In this document: piece by piece, positions 9,418 through 22,688 of the stretch
How the letters are laid out: each line of letters begins with the position of its first letter
Position numbering within the stretch: the first letter of the stretch is position 1
Origin: Deinococcus aetherius
Lineage (GTDB): Bacteria; Deinococcota; Deinococci; Deinococcales; Deinococcaceae
Direction of reading: 5' to 3'
NCBI RefSeq assembly: GCF_025997855.1
Contig: NZ_AP026560.1
Span: 1,452,001-1,516,000 of the forward strand
DNA length: 64,000 nt
The notes under the pieces: model-generated
The model's input: only the letters and a program-made list of their open reading frames with translations
Told to the model about the DNA's origin: nothing
Database searches by the model: none
Program-made: the position numbers and the translations under genes

Positions 9418-10333
9418 TCACCCCTTCACCGCTCCCTCGATCCCCTTCATGAAGTACCGCTGCCCGAAGGCGAAGATCACCAGGATGGGGAGGACGGTGA
9501 TGACCGCCCCCGCCATCACGGCGCGAGAGTTCGTGCTGAAGGTGCCCGAGAGTTCCAGCAGGCCCGCCGAGAGCGGCATCAGGTTCTTGTCGGGCAGCAT
9601 GATTCTCGCCCACAGGAACGAGTTCCAGTACGCGACGAACTCCAGAATCGAGAAGGCCACGATGGTCGGCAGCGCGAGCGGCAGCATGATCCTCCGCCAG
9701 ATCGTCAGCTCCCTCGCACCGTCGATGCGCGCGGCCTCGATGAGTTCGGTGGGGACACCCAGGTACGCCTGCCGCAGCAGGAAGAGGCCCACGATGCTCG
9801 CCACTCCTGGCAGCACGACCGCTGCGTACTGCCGCGCCGCGTCCAGCACCGGGTTCGTCTGCTGGAGGAGCCCCAGCTTGATCGTCGTGATGTAGTTGAC
9901 GATCAGCCCCGCCTCGTTGGGCAGCACCATGAGGACCAGGATCGCGTAGAAGATCAGGTCCCGCCCCGGAAACCGCATTTTGGCAAGCGGGTACGCGGCG
10001 AGCGAGGCCAACGTGACCGTCAGCGTGACCCCCAACGTGCAGATGATCAGGCTGTTGACGATCAGGCGCCAGAACGGCACCGTCGTCCCCCGGAAGACCT
10101 CGATGTAGTTGCGCAGGCTGAGCCCCCTGGGCAGCAGCTTCGCCTCGTAGATGCTCCCGCTTGGCTCCAGGCTGGTGATGAGGGTCCAGTAGAAGGGGTA
10201 GAGCAGGATCAAGGCGATCACGACGAGCACCGCGTAGGCGAGCGTGTTCCACAGCAGGTCCTTGCGCCGCCTCCTGGCCTTGATCTCGCTGAGGGTCGGA
10301 CTGACGGCCGACGGCTGACGGCTGACCGCTTCC

Positions 10334-10341
<8 letters not shown>
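9418..10341 (-). CDS. Carbohydrate ABC transporter permease (MalG type)
   Basis: A 307-residue inner-membrane permease with six hydrophobic segments. The cytoplasmic EAA loop EAARIDGARELTIWRRIMLPLALP (about residues 200-223) contacts the ATPase. The C-terminus ends KGIEGAVKG, typical of MalG-like subunits. The first ~20 residues (AVSRQPSAVSPTLSE) are low-complexity and encoded by a repeated GCTGAC-type element, so the N-terminus looks lengthened by a repeat. It overlaps the MalF-type gene by eight bases. No ATPase gene is near; a shared ATPase such as MsmX-type would have to serve it. Confidence 0.9.
10300..10330. repeat. GCTGAC-type repeat inside the permease 5' end
   Basis: Near-tandem copies of the word CTGACGG/CTGACCG. 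The same words form the hairpin between lysW and lysX (21059-21102) and occur after icd. Here the element is inside a coding region and supplies the low-complexity start of the permease. Confidence 0.6.
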
Positions 10342-11266
<925 letters not shown>

Positions 11267-11273
11267 GCCCGGC

Positions 11274-11279
11274 AGTCTA
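11274..11279 (-). promoter_or_regulatory. -10 box for the sugar ABC operon (leaderless)
   Basis: TAGACT on the minus strand, seven bases before the permease ATG. It fits the TAnnnT leaderless pattern and would drive the operon running down to about 5858. Confidence 0.5.
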
Positions 11280-11349
11280 CGGGGCGGGAGCCCATGAAGG
11301 AATGAAAAATCGGCCCTTCACAGAGAGCCGGTCGTGGTGAGGCTGGGGC

Positions 11350-11595
11350 TCAGCGGCCGTCGCCGTCCTGCGCCTCGCGCTTGCCCTCGTTGTAATTCGC
11401 GTGCGCCTCGGCGTTGTGGACCTCGGCCTTGGCGCGGTCCTCGGTCGCCTGGGCCTTGTCCATCATGTTGTCGGCGGTGCCCCCGAAGTTGCTGGCGACA
11501 TCGTGCGCGGCGGCGCGGGCACGGTCGGCCCCCTCGTTCAGCTTGGCCTTGGCGGCGTCGGCCAGGTTGCCCAGCGTGCTCTTGTCATCACTCAT
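11350..11595 (-). CDS. Small hydrophilic LEA/CsbD-like stress protein
   Basis: An 81-residue, very hydrophilic, Ala/Asp/Lys-rich protein (MSDDKSTLGNLADAAKAKL...) with heptad-like repeats such as AKAKLNEGADRARAAAHDVA. It has almost no hydrophobic core. This composition is like late-embryogenesis-abundant or CsbD-type desiccation proteins, which fits Deinococcus, but no family is certain. The start is fixed by a strong AGGAGG ribosome site 7 bases before the ATG at 11593-11595. It is monocistronic, between the ABC operon and the divergent icd gene. Confidence 0.6.
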   Translation of the reverse strand: MSDDKSTLGNLADAAKAKLNEGADRARAAAHDVASNFGGTADNMMDKAQATEDRAKAEVHNAEAHANYNEGKREAQDGDGR

Positions 11596-11807
11596 GCGTT
11601 GACCTCCTGTGCGTGGATTCCCAGGTTGGGTACTCGGAGGATGCGCCGCCAAGCGCGACCGTGGGTGAGGTCGGCCTTGGGGGTCGCGTCACCCTTTCCA
11701 GGCGGCTCCTTGATGCTCCGGGGGTCTCAATCCTCTGCGAAAACTTGGACCGTGTGTACCCACCCCGGGTGACAGAACGGACATTCCCCCCGTCGGGGGT
11801 GGGGGAG

Positions 11808-11813
11808 TAGAGT
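11808..11813 (+). promoter_or_regulatory. -10 box for icd
   Basis: TAGAGT nine bases before the icd ATG, with no ribosome site between them. The match to the leaderless pattern is good in sequence but the spacing is slightly long. Confidence 0.4.
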
Positions 11814-11822
11814 TGGGCCGTC

Positions 11823-13082
<1,260 letters not shown>

Positions 13083-13097
13083 AGTTCGGGACGTGGA

Positions 13098-13135
13098 GGG
13101 CAGAGGTCAGCGTTGGCCTCTGCCCCCTGTTTTTT
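13098..13135 (+). terminator. Rho-independent terminator after icd
   Basis: Perfect nine-base stem GGGCAGAGG (13098-13106) with CCTCTGCCC (13117-13125), followed by a run of Ts to 13135. It begins 16 bases after the icd stop. Confidence 0.75.
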
Positions 13136-13167
13136 GCTGAGGGCTGACCCCTGCCCGCTGATCGCTC

Positions 13168-13173
13168 TATCCT
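13168..13173 (+). promoter_or_regulatory. -10 box for the small membrane protein gene
   Basis: TATCCT six bases before the ATG at 13180, with no ribosome site; leaderless pattern. Confidence 0.45.
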
Positions 13174-13179
13174 TCCCCC

Positions 13180-13407
13180 ATGACCCGCCTCCTCCTCGCC
13201 CTCGCGGGTGTCCTCCTGCTCGCCGTCGTCGCGCTCACGCTGGTCTGGCTCGCCGGGCAACTGCTCGTGGGCCTGGGCTCGTTCGTCGTGGGGACGGCGG
13301 GCATCCTCGGGCGACTCCTGGGCTACCTGTTGGGAACGGGCCTGCTTGCGGGGCTGGCCTACTTCCTGGCGAGCGCGTGGCGACCGACGAAGGGGACGCG
13401 TTCTTGA
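13180..13407 (+). CDS. Small two-helix membrane protein
   Basis: A 75-residue protein made of hydrophobic segments at about residues 3-33 and 37-66 with a short basic tail (WRPTKGTRS). No family was recognised. Its TGA overlaps the TTG start of the methyltransferase (TTGA), so the two are translationally coupled. A link to the methyltransferase cannot be read from sequence. Confidence 0.6.
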   Translation: MTRLLLALAGVLLLAVVALTLVWLAGQLLVGLGSFVVGTAGILGRLLGYLLGTGLLAGLAYFLASAWRPTKGTRS

Positions 13408-14174
13408 CCGCCGCCGACCGTTTCCTGGGACGCGCGGACGCCTATGCCCAGGGACGGCCCTCTTACCCGGCCTCGCTCGCCGCATGGTTAGCGGAACGGG
13501 GGCTGCTGGGTGGCACGGTCGCGGACGTGGGCGCGGGCACAGGCCTCTTCACCCGCCTGCTCCTCGCCCACGGCGCGCGAGTGGTCGCCGTCGAACCCAA
13601 CCCCGAGATGCGCGCCCAGCTTGCGGCGGGACTCGCCGGGGAGGTCGAGGCGGGTCGCCTGACCGTGCAGCCGGGCTCGTCCGAGGGGACCGGCCTGCCC
13701 GACGCCTCCGTTTCCCTCGTCACCGCCGCGCAGGCCGCCCACTGGTTCACGCCCGCCCCAACGGTGGAGGAGTTCCGCCGCATCCTGACTCCAGTCGGCA
13801 AGGTCCTCCTCGTCTGGAACGACTGGCGGGGCGAGGAGGCGACCTTCAACCGCGCCTACGGAGCCGTGGTCAAAAACTTTCTCGCCCCCGGCACCCCCGA
13901 CCTCGCCACCCGCGTGCCCGAGGACGAGCTTCCCCAGTTCCTCCCCGGCGGCTTCGAGCGCGTCACCTTCGAGAATCCCCTGACCCTCACCCGCGAGCGG
14001 CTGCACGCTCTCGCTGGAAGCGTGAGTTACCTGCCGTCGCCGAGTGATGCGGCGTACCCGGAGATGACGCGGGCCCTCGACGCAGTGTTCAGCGCGCACC
14101 AGCAAGACGGCACCGTCACCCTGATGTACCGCACGCACGCCTTCCTGGGCGGGGTGGATGCCTCTACCCGGTGA
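13404..14174 (+). CDS. Class I SAM-dependent methyltransferase
   Basis: A 256-residue methyltransferase. Motif I is TVADVGAGTGLFTRLLL (about residues 38-54), motif II is VVAVEPNPEM, and the middle has LVTAAQAAHWF, typical of the group related to yeast trans-aconitate and CRG1-like enzymes. Substrate unknown. The open frame extends upstream to 13113, but a TTG at 13404 with AAGGGG nine bases before it and a TTGA overlap with the small membrane gene is the best start; a GTG at 13377 has no ribosome site. Confidence 0.85.
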   Translation: MTAADRFLGRADAYAQGRPSYPASLAAWLAERGLLGGTVADVGAGTGLFTRLLLAHGARVVAVEPNPEMRAQLAAGLAGEVEAGRLTVQPGSSEGTGLPDASVSLVTAAQAAHWFTPAPTVEEFRRILTPVGKVLLVWNDWRGEEATFNRAYGAVVKNFLAPGTPDLATRVPEDELPQFLPGGFERVTFENPLTLTRERLHALAGSVSYLPSPSDAAYPEMTRALDAVFSAHQQDGTVTLMYRTHAFLGGVDASTR

Positions 14175-14290
14175 TTCCCGCTTCATTTGGGGAAACAAAA
14201 TCCTTTAAACTATTCGATTGTGACGCGCGCTGACTCCTGAGCACACCTCAGCTCCCAGCGCCGCCCCAGTCCGGGGCAAATGGAGGCTTC

Positions 14291-15823
<1,533 letters not shown>

Positions 15824-15841
15824 GAAGGCCGAAGGCTCCGG

Positions 15842-15883
15842 GCAGAAGGCAGATGGCTTGAATCCCCGCCATCTGCCTTCTGC
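15842..15883. terminator. Bidirectional terminator hairpin
   Basis: A perfect 16-base stem, 15842-15857 (GCAGAAGGCAGATGGC) with 15868-15883, loop of ten bases. It lies between two convergent genes, the radical SAM protein and the K+/H+ antiporter. No T-run, but position and strength suggest termination from both sides. Confidence 0.65.
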
Positions 15884-15902
15884 TTTCTGCCATTCACTTC
15901 CC

Positions 15903-17069
15903 CTACCCCGCCCGCGCCTCCCGCAGCCGCCGGTCCAGAAGCGGTGCCAGTTGCCCGTCGAAGCGTGCCAGGAGTGGCCCTAAGATTGCCGTCAGCAGCA
16001 CGTATACGGCGGCGAGGGGGCCCAGCGTCGGCTCGAGGTCCAAGCCCAGCCCGGCGATCAGGATGCTGAACTCGCCGCGTGGAATGAGGGTGGTTCCGGC
16101 CCGGTAGCGGCCCCGCGTCTGCACGCCCGTCCGCGCCGCGCCCCACCAGCCGGTCGCAAATTTGGTGAGGGCCGTCACGACAGCGAGCCCCACGGCGGGG
16201 AGGAGCACGCCCGGCACGCTTCCCAGGTCGAGTTGCAGCCCGAAAAACACGAAGAACACGGCGGCGAAGAGGTCCCGCAGCGGGCGAATCAACTCCCGGG
16301 CGCGGTCGGCCACCTCGCCGGAGAGGGCGATGCCGACGAGGAAGGCCCCGATGGCGGCGCTCACCTTGAGGTGGTCGGCGACCCCCGCCACGACGAGGAC
16401 CAGCCCGAGTACGCTCAGGAGCAGGGCCTCGTCGCTCCGCACGTTCACGAGTCGGCTGAGGACGTGGCCGTACCGCAGGGCGAGGAAAAAGGCCAGCCCG
16501 AAGGCCGCCAGCGCGACCAGCAGGTTCACGCCCACGGCGGCGAGGGTCCCGCCGATCAGGAGGGCCGCCACGACCGGCAGGTAGACGGCCATCGCCACGT
16601 CCTCCAGCACGCACACGGCGAGCACGACGGGCGTCTCGCGGTTCCCCAGCCTCCCCAGGTCCGACAGCACCTTGCTGGCGATGCCGCTGGAGGTCAGGTA
16701 GGTCACGCCCCCGAGCAGCACGGCGGCGAGGGGCGGGAGGTCCAGCAGCAACCCCGCGAGCGCCCCCGGCGTGAAGTTCAGGGCGAGGTCGAGCAGCCCG
16801 ACCTGACGGTTTGCCCGCAGGTTGTCGCGCAGTTCCTGACTGGTGTACTCCAGCCCCAGCGTGAAGAGCAGCAGCACCGCGCCGATCTCCGCCCCGACGT
16901 GGATGAATTCGCCGGGCGCGTCTCCCAGGCGCATGACGGCCCCCAGGGCGATCCCCGCGAGCAGGTACAGCGGAATGGGCGTGATTCCCAGCCGCCCGGC
17001 GGCCCGGCCCACGAAGGCGAGGGCGAGGATGACTCCGCCGATTTCCAGAAACAGTTGACCGAGGGACAC
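15903..17069 (-). CDS. Kef-type cation/H+ antiporter (KhtU-like)
   Basis: A 388-residue CPA2 antiporter with about twelve hydrophobic segments; SFLEIGGV-type N-terminus (FLEIGGVILALAF), FTLGLEYTSQEL near residue 72 and FFVFFGLQLD late in the protein are Kef hallmarks. It lacks a C-terminal nucleotide-binding domain. The gene immediately upstream encodes a separate TrkA-C subunit, the arrangement of KhtT-KhtU of Bacillus, a potassium/proton antiporter. The start is GTG at 17067-17069, 57 bases after the regulator gene. Confidence 0.85.
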   Translation of the reverse strand: MSLGQLFLEIGGVILALAFVGRAAGRLGITPIPLYLLAGIALGAVMRLGDAPGEFIHVGAEIGAVLLLFTLGLEYTSQELRDNLRANRQVGLLDLALNFTPGALAGLLLDLPPLAAVLLGGVTYLTSSGIASKVLSDLGRLGNRETPVVLAVCVLEDVAMAVYLPVVAALLIGGTLAAVGVNLLVALAAFGLAFFLALRYGHVLSRLVNVRSDEALLLSVLGLVLVVAGVADHLKVSAAIGAFLVGIALSGEVADRARELIRPLRDLFAAVFFVFFGLQLDLGSVPGVLLPAVGLAVVTALTKFATGWWGAARTGVQTRGRYRAGTTLIPRGEFSILIAGLGLDLEPTLGPLAAVYVLLTAILGPLLARFDGQLAPLLDRRLREARAG

Positions 17070-17126
17070 GTCGGGGGGCCTCCGGTGGGCGTGGGGGAGG
17101 AGGGTGAATGGGTGAGGGAGGAGGGC

Positions 17127-17615
<489 letters not shown>

Positions 17616-17621
17616 AGGGGC

Positions 17622-17627
17622 AGGATA
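17622..17627 (-). promoter_or_regulatory. -10 box for the antiporter operon (leaderless)
   Basis: TATCCT on the minus strand, six bases before the ATG of the regulatory subunit; leaderless pattern. Confidence 0.5.
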
Positions 17628-17735
17628 GGACGGGACAGGAGAGACCGGATGACGGCTTTTCATCTGCCAGGTGTTCCCCCGCCCTGGACAGTCAAGGTCA
17701 CGCTCTGATTCTCGGGAGGCGCGAAAATAGAGCCC

Positions 17736-19010
<1,275 letters not shown>

Positions 19011-19051
19011 TGGGATGATGCGCTGCCTCCACACTCGCAATCCCCGGAGCA

Positions 19052-19083
19052 TTGCCGTGTTCTCGTACTGTGATAAGTTATCA
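19052..19083 (+). promoter_or_regulatory. Promoter with palindromic operator for the antitoxin-toxin pair
   Basis: A -35 TTGCCG (19052-19057) and a -10 TAAGTT (19074-19079) are 16 bases apart. The -10 lies inside the perfect 13-base palindrome TGATAAGTTATCA (19071-19083). The antitoxin ATG follows at 19086, six bases after the -10. A regulator bound to the palindrome would block the promoter, as expected for antitoxin autoregulation. Confidence 0.6.
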
Positions 19084-19085
19084 GT

Positions 19086-19493
19086 ATGATGAGGTTGCAC
19101 CTCAAACCCTTTCTGGAGCGCCACCAGATCAGCGCCTATCAGTTGGCGCGGGCCACGCGGGGGCGCCTGTCGGAGGCGACGGTGTACGGCATGGCCCGCA
19201 GGCCGCTTCAGCGGATCGACCTCGACAGCGTGGGCGCCGTCATCGACGCTTTAGAGAGCCTGACGGGCCAGACCGTCAGTTTGCTCGACCTCGTGGAGCG
19301 AACTGAGGAGGGCGTCAATCCCAAGTACGCCCACCTGCTGAAGAATGCCCGACCCCTGCCACCCGGACATGCCGAGCGGACGGCCCCGGCCTGGAGTGCC
19401 GGGGAACTCGCCGAGGACGAGCGGTACTGGCGGGAGTACCGTGAGGAGCAGCTCGCCTTGCAGGAGGAGCGGGAGCGGCGGGTGAAGGGGTGA
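19086..19493 (+). CDS. Helix-turn-helix antitoxin (partner of the PIN toxin)
   Basis: A 135-residue protein. Residues about 1-70 (LKPFLERHQISAYQLARA...) form a Cro/C1-type helix-turn-helix domain: LSEATVYGMA is the recognition helix and LDSVGAVIDALESLTG the closing helix, as in XRE regulators. The rest, ending in a charged helix (REEQLALQEERERRVKG), probably covers the toxin. It is directly upstream of the PIN gene with a GTGA overlap, the standard antitoxin-first order. The pair lies between lysT and lysU. A palindrome over its promoter suggests autoregulation. Confidence 0.8.
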   Translation: MMRLHLKPFLERHQISAYQLARATRGRLSEATVYGMARRPLQRIDLDSVGAVIDALESLTGQTVSLLDLVERTEEGVNPKYAHLLKNARPLPPGHAERTAPAWSAGELAEDERYWREYREEQLALQEERERRVKG

Positions 19494-19897
19494 GTGCGGT
19501 GCTGGTGGACACCGACGTGATCAGTTACAGCTTCAAACGCGATCCCCGCGCCCGGCCCTTCGACGCCTACCTGGAGTCTAGAAACGTGCTCTACAGCTTC
19601 CAGACGGACGCTGAGTTGCGGTTCTGGGCGCTGGAGCGGGGCTGGGGTGTGCGGCGCAGGCAGCAACTGGAGACGTTTCTGGAGCCCTACACGCTGATCG
19701 GCCATGACCCGGACATCTCCGGACGCTGGGCCGCCGTCATGCACGAGGCCCGGCGGGCCGGACGGCGGATGCTCGCCGCCGACGCCTGGATCGCCGCCAC
19801 CGCGCTGGAGGTCGGCGTCCCGCTGGTCACGAACAATGCCGCCGACTATGCCGGGCTGAGCGGCCTCGAACTCGTCTCCTTTCAGGAGGGCCCCTGA
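19490..19897 (+). CDS. PIN-domain toxin (VapC-like)
   Basis: A 135-residue PIN-domain protein, a likely metal-dependent RNase. The acidic residues are D7/D9 in LVDTDVISY, E near residue 41 in TDAELRFW, the aspartate in LAADAWIAATAL and that in TNNAADYAGL, the usual four-acid set. The GTG start overlaps the antitoxin stop. Its own TGA overlaps the ATG of lysU (bases TGATG at 19895-19899), so a lysine enzyme is translationally coupled to the toxin. The active-site residues look intact. Confidence 0.85.
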   Translation: MSAVLVDTDVISYSFKRDPRARPFDAYLESRNVLYSFQTDAELRFWALERGWGVRRRQQLETFLEPYTLIGHDPDISGRWAAVMHEARRAGRRMLAADAWIAATALEVGVPLVTNNAADYAGLSGLELVSFQEGP

Positions 19898-20421
19898 TGC
19901 CCCGCATCTGGAAATTCGGCGACAGCGTGAACACTGACGACATCCTCCCCGGCAAGTTCGCCCCCTTCATGGCGGGCGAGGAGGTGTTTCAGACCTTCGC
20001 CTTCCACTACATCCGCCCGGAGTTCGCCTCGCAGGTGCGGCCCGGCGACGTGCTTGTCGGTGGGCGTAACTGGGGCCTGGGCTCCAGCCGCGAGTACGCC
20101 CCGCAGGCCCTCAAGAAGCTCCAGGTGGGCGGCATCATCGCGCCCAGTTTCGCCCGCATCCACTACCGCAACCTCCTCAACCTGGGCATCCCCGCCTTCG
20201 AGGCCGACCTGACGGACGTGCTGGAAGACGGTGACGAGGTGACGCTGGACGTAGCTTCAGGCGTGCTCACGCGTGGGGGCGACACCTTCCAGCTCCCGCC
20301 GCCCCCTGCCTTCCTGACCGAGGCGCTGCGGGAGGGGAGCATCCTGGCCTTCTTCAAGAAGTACGGGCGATTTCCGGGGGAGCAGCCGGGCGAGCCGGAC
20401 CCGAACGCGACGGCCGAGTAA
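19897..20421 (+). CDS. lysU: Homoaconitase small subunit
   Basis: A 174-residue aconitase small-subunit (swivel) domain with the hallmark WKFGDSVNTDDILPGKF at the N-terminus and GRNWGLGSSREYAPQALK (about residues 50-67), where the GSSREYAP loop completes the active site. It works with LysT. LeuD is the alternative paralogue; the lysine neighbours favour LysU. The ATG overlaps the toxin stop, and there is no separate ribosome site of note, so expression probably depends on translation of the toxin gene or on a leaderless start inside it. Confidence 0.87.
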   Translation: MPRIWKFGDSVNTDDILPGKFAPFMAGEEVFQTFAFHYIRPEFASQVRPGDVLVGGRNWGLGSSREYAPQALKKLQVGGIIAPSFARIHYRNLLNLGIPAFEADLTDVLEDGDEVTLDVASGVLTRGGDTFQLPPPPAFLTEALREGSILAFFKKYGRFPGEQPGEPDPNATAE

Positions 20422-20454
20422 CTCCCGCATCACTCATCCCCCATCCCCCGTCAC

Positions 20455-20460
20455 TACACT
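20455..20460 (+). promoter_or_regulatory. -10 box for the zinc-ribbon gene (leaderless)
   Basis: TACACT six bases before the ATG at 20467 with no ribosome site; leaderless pattern. Confidence 0.5.
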
Positions 20461-20466
20461 CTGGGC

Positions 20467-20814
20467 ATGACAACCCTGGAAATCGATTGCCCCGTGTGCG
20501 CCGAGGTTCTCGAACTCACCGACGAGGACCGCGCCGAATTACAGGTTGGCGACGTGATCGTGTGCGACTCCTGCAACGCGGAGATGGAGGTCACCCGCAA
20601 CGAGGGGGGCGAGGACTTCGAACTCGAACTCCTCGGCATCCTCACGGTCTGCCCGAGCTGCGGCGAGGAATTCGACGTGACCGACGACATGCTCTCTGAA
20701 GCCCCCACGGTGGAGGGTGCCGACGGGAAGGCGGTCAGCATCGTCACCTGCCCCCACTGCCGCGCCCGCATCGAGCTGGAGTTTGAGGACGAGGAAGGCT
20801 CCCGGGCAGGCTAG
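20467..20814 (+). CDS. LysW-like double zinc-ribbon protein
   Basis: A 115-residue acidic protein with two cysteine-rich ribbons. The first has C8-x2-C11 and C33-x2-C36 and reads like the LysW ribbon (CPVCAEVLEL ... VVCDSCNAEMEV style). The second has C62-x2-C65 and C95-x2-C98. It lacks the C-terminal EDWGE tail needed to carry aminoadipate. It sits between lysU and the cysteine-free LysW. A structural or helper role in the lysine pathway is possible; it could also be an unrelated zinc-ribbon protein. Confidence 0.7.
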   Translation: MTTLEIDCPVCAEVLELTDEDRAELQVGDVIVCDSCNAEMEVTRNEGGEDFELELLGILTVCPSCGEEFDVTDDMLSEAPTVEGADGKAVSIVTCPHCRARIELEFEDEEGSRAG

Positions 20815-20870
20815 GCAACCCTCTCCGGGACGTGCGGCCTGAGCTAACCTGTCGACTGTAAGGAGAACTT

Positions 20871-21044
20871 GTGTCCACCATTCAATTTGAAAACCCGGAG
20901 ACAGGCGCGACCATCGAACTCACCGACCCCGAACTCGGCGAACTCGTTATCGACGACGAGACGGGTGTGGAGTACGAGGTGGTGTCCCTCGACCCCCCGC
21001 GCCTGGAACAGGCCCCGCAGGAAGCGGAGGACTGGGGGGAGTAA
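20871..21044 (+). CDS. lysW: Amino-group carrier protein LysW, without the zinc cysteines
   Basis: A 57-residue acidic protein ending EAEDWGE, the diagnostic tail whose terminal glutamate is joined to aminoadipate by LysX. Other LysW features are ELGELV (as in DPELGELVIDDE) and SLDPPRLEQAPQEAEDWGE. Thermus LysW has four zinc-binding cysteines in its ribbon; here there is no cysteine at all, with QFENPETG and DDETGVEYE at the two expected knuckles. The start is GTG at 20871 with AAGGAG six bases upstream and a TAACCT box at 20845-20850. It is short and easily missed. It precedes lysX by 83 bases. Confidence 0.88.
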   Translation: MSTIQFENPETGATIELTDPELGELVIDDETGVEYEVVSLDPPRLEQAPQEAEDWGE

Positions 21045-21058
21045 GAAGCCTTTAGCCG

Positions 21059-21102
21059 TCAGCGGTCAGCTTTCAGCGTTGTTGCTGACGGCTGACCGCT
21101 GA
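21059..21102 (+). repeat. Intergenic palindrome between lysW and lysX
   Basis: Perfect inverted arms TCAGCGGTCAGC (21059-21070) and GCTGACCGCTGA (21091-21102), with more GCTGAC words on both sides. The words recur near 10300-10330 and after icd. It could be a partial terminator, an RNA-processing site or a repeat of unknown role. Confidence 0.65.
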
Positions 21103-21127
21103 AAGCTGACTGCTCCCTCAGAACCTT

Positions 21128-21994
21128 ATGGCCGATCTCGCCATCATCTACGACCGCGTCCGCCCCGACGAGAGGATGCTCTTCGCGGCGCTCGACGACC
21201 TCGGCGTGCCCTACGACAAGGTGTACGCGCCGCAACTCAAGGTGACCTTCGACGACGCCGGGCGGGCCGGGGTGCCGTGGCGCGTCGCTCTGGAACGCTG
21301 CGTGAGCCAGTCGCGCGGGCACGGGGTCACGCGGGCGCTGGAAGGGCTGGGTGTGCGGGTCGTGAACCCCTCCCACGTCATTGAAGTGTGCGGGGACAAG
21401 CTCGCCACGAACGCCGCGCTGGCCCGGGCCGGGTTGCCCACGCCGCGCACCGGGGTCGCCTTCGACGGGGAGGCGGCGCTGCAACTCATCGAGGAGCTGG
21501 GTTACCCGGTCGTCCTCAAGCCCACCGTGGGCTCGTGGGGCCGCATGGTCAGCCGCATCAACGACCGCGACGCCGCCGAGGCGATCATCGAGCACAAGGA
21601 GGTGCTGGGCGGGCCCCAGCACGGCATCTTCTACGTGCAGGAACTCGTCGCCAAGCCGGGGCGGGACATCCGCGCCTTCGTCGTGGGCGGTCAGACGATT
21701 GGGGCGATCTACCGCACGTCGGAACACTGGATCACGAACACGGCGCGCGGGGCCAAGGCGAGCAACTGCCCGGTCACGCCCGAAATCGCCGACCTCGCCA
21801 CCCGGGCTGCCGCCGCCGTGCAGGGGGAGATCGTCGCCATCGACCTCGTGGAGGACCCGGGGCGTCGCAACGAGTGGGGCGGTCTCCTCGTCATCGAGAT
21901 CAACCACACGATGGAATTCAAGAACTCGGTGACCACGACGGGCGTGGACATTCCCCGCCTGATGGGCGAATACGCCCTCGGCCTGCTCGGCTAG
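21128..21994 (+). CDS. lysX: [LysW]-aminoadipate ligase
   Basis: A 288-residue ATP-grasp ligase of the RimK/LysX group that joins aminoadipate to the C-terminal glutamate of Lys[18 protein letters not shown] (about residues 126-142) is the ATP-grasp loop with the LysX-type SWGR, and [22 protein letters not shown] (about residues 256-277) is the metal-binding end with the NHTMEFKN signature used to separate LysX from other RimK proteins. Length matches Thermus LysX. It is the last gene of the lysine cluster. Confidence 0.94.
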   Translation: MADLAIIYDRVRPDERMLFAALDDLGVPYDKVYAPQLKVTFDDAGRAGVPWRVALERCVSQSRGHGVTRALEGLGVRVVNPSHVIEVCGDKLATNAALARAGLPTPRTGVAFDGEAALQLIEELGYPVVLKPTVGSWGRMVSRINDRDAAEAIIEHKEVLGGPQHGIFYVQELVAKPGRDIRAFVVGGQTIGAIYRTSEHWITNTARGAKASNCPVTPEIADLATRAAAAVQGEIVAIDLVEDPGRRNEWGGLLVIEINHTMEFKNSVTTTGVDIPRLMGEYALGLLG

Positions 21995-22009
21995 GTGGCA
22001 AGCTGAGGC

Positions 22010-22570
22010 ATGTTCGACCCCCGGCTCATCTCCGATCTGCGGCGGTTCTCCAGTCGAGAGGAGGCCGCCGCTTACCTTGGCCTCGTCGGCGACCTCCTCT
22101 CCCGGCTCCATCTCACGGGTGACGACCGCCGCTTCCACTTCAACCCGACGACGGGGAGCAGATATTTCCTGCCGCTGACGATCAACAACCGTTACATCAT
22201 CGTGAAGGGCCGGGACGTGGAGGGCGTGCCGACGTGGTGGCTCATCCACCCCGGACCGCACGCGGTGACGGAGGTGGAGGCGGATGCCCTGCTGCACTCG
22301 CTGCCCTTTGCCCATAAACGCCATGACGCCTCGCAATCCGCCCCGATGCTGGTTCAGTATCCCGTCCCCTTCGTCCTCGAACACCAGGAACGCCTGATGC
22401 CCCGTGTCCTCGATCTGGCGGCGCGGGACCTCGCCGCCTGCCGGGGCACCACCCCCTGCCGCGCCAGCCACAACCCCCTCGCCTACGCGCTGGCACTCGA
22501 CGAGGAGGTCAGGGAGGAGGTGCTTGCGGCCATCGCGTTCACCGGGTTTTCCCGTCGACGTTCCCGTTGA
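22010..22570 (+). CDS. Hypothetical protein
   Basis: A 186-residue soluble protein of mixed composition with no recognised family. It has SSREEAAAYLGLVGDLLSRL near the N-terminus, then a beta-rich part (RYFLPLTINNRYIIVKGRDV) and a C-terminal helix. It starts 15 bases after lysX on the same strand, so it may be co-transcribed with the lysine genes, but nothing in the sequence ties it to lysine synthesis. Confidence 0.5.
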   Translation: MFDPRLISDLRRFSSREEAAAYLGLVGDLLSRLHLTGDDRRFHFNPTTGSRYFLPLTINNRYIIVKGRDVEGVPTWWLIHPGPHAVTEVEADALLHSLPFAHKRHDASQSAPMLVQYPVPFVLEHQERLMPRVLDLAARDLAACRGTTPCRASHNPLAYALALDEEVREEVLAAIAFTGFSRRRSR

Positions 22571-22622
22571 GCGGCCCGAGGGCGCGTCGGGCTAGGCGCT
22601 CTGGCCTAGCTGTCCCTCGGCA

Positions 22623-22645
22623 TTGACTCTCCATTTAATGTGGAG
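22623..22645 (+). promoter_or_regulatory. -35 box and inverted repeat upstream of the MarR gene
   Basis: TTGACT (22623-22628) is followed at once by the inverted repeat CTCCA...TGGAG (22629-22633 and 22641-22645). Position 44 bases before the MarR ATG makes it a candidate MarR operator. No convincing -10 box was found at the usual distance. Confidence 0.4.
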
Positions 22646-22688
22646 CACGATACGGTCTTATGGATAAAACCCTTTCAAGCTTGCAACC

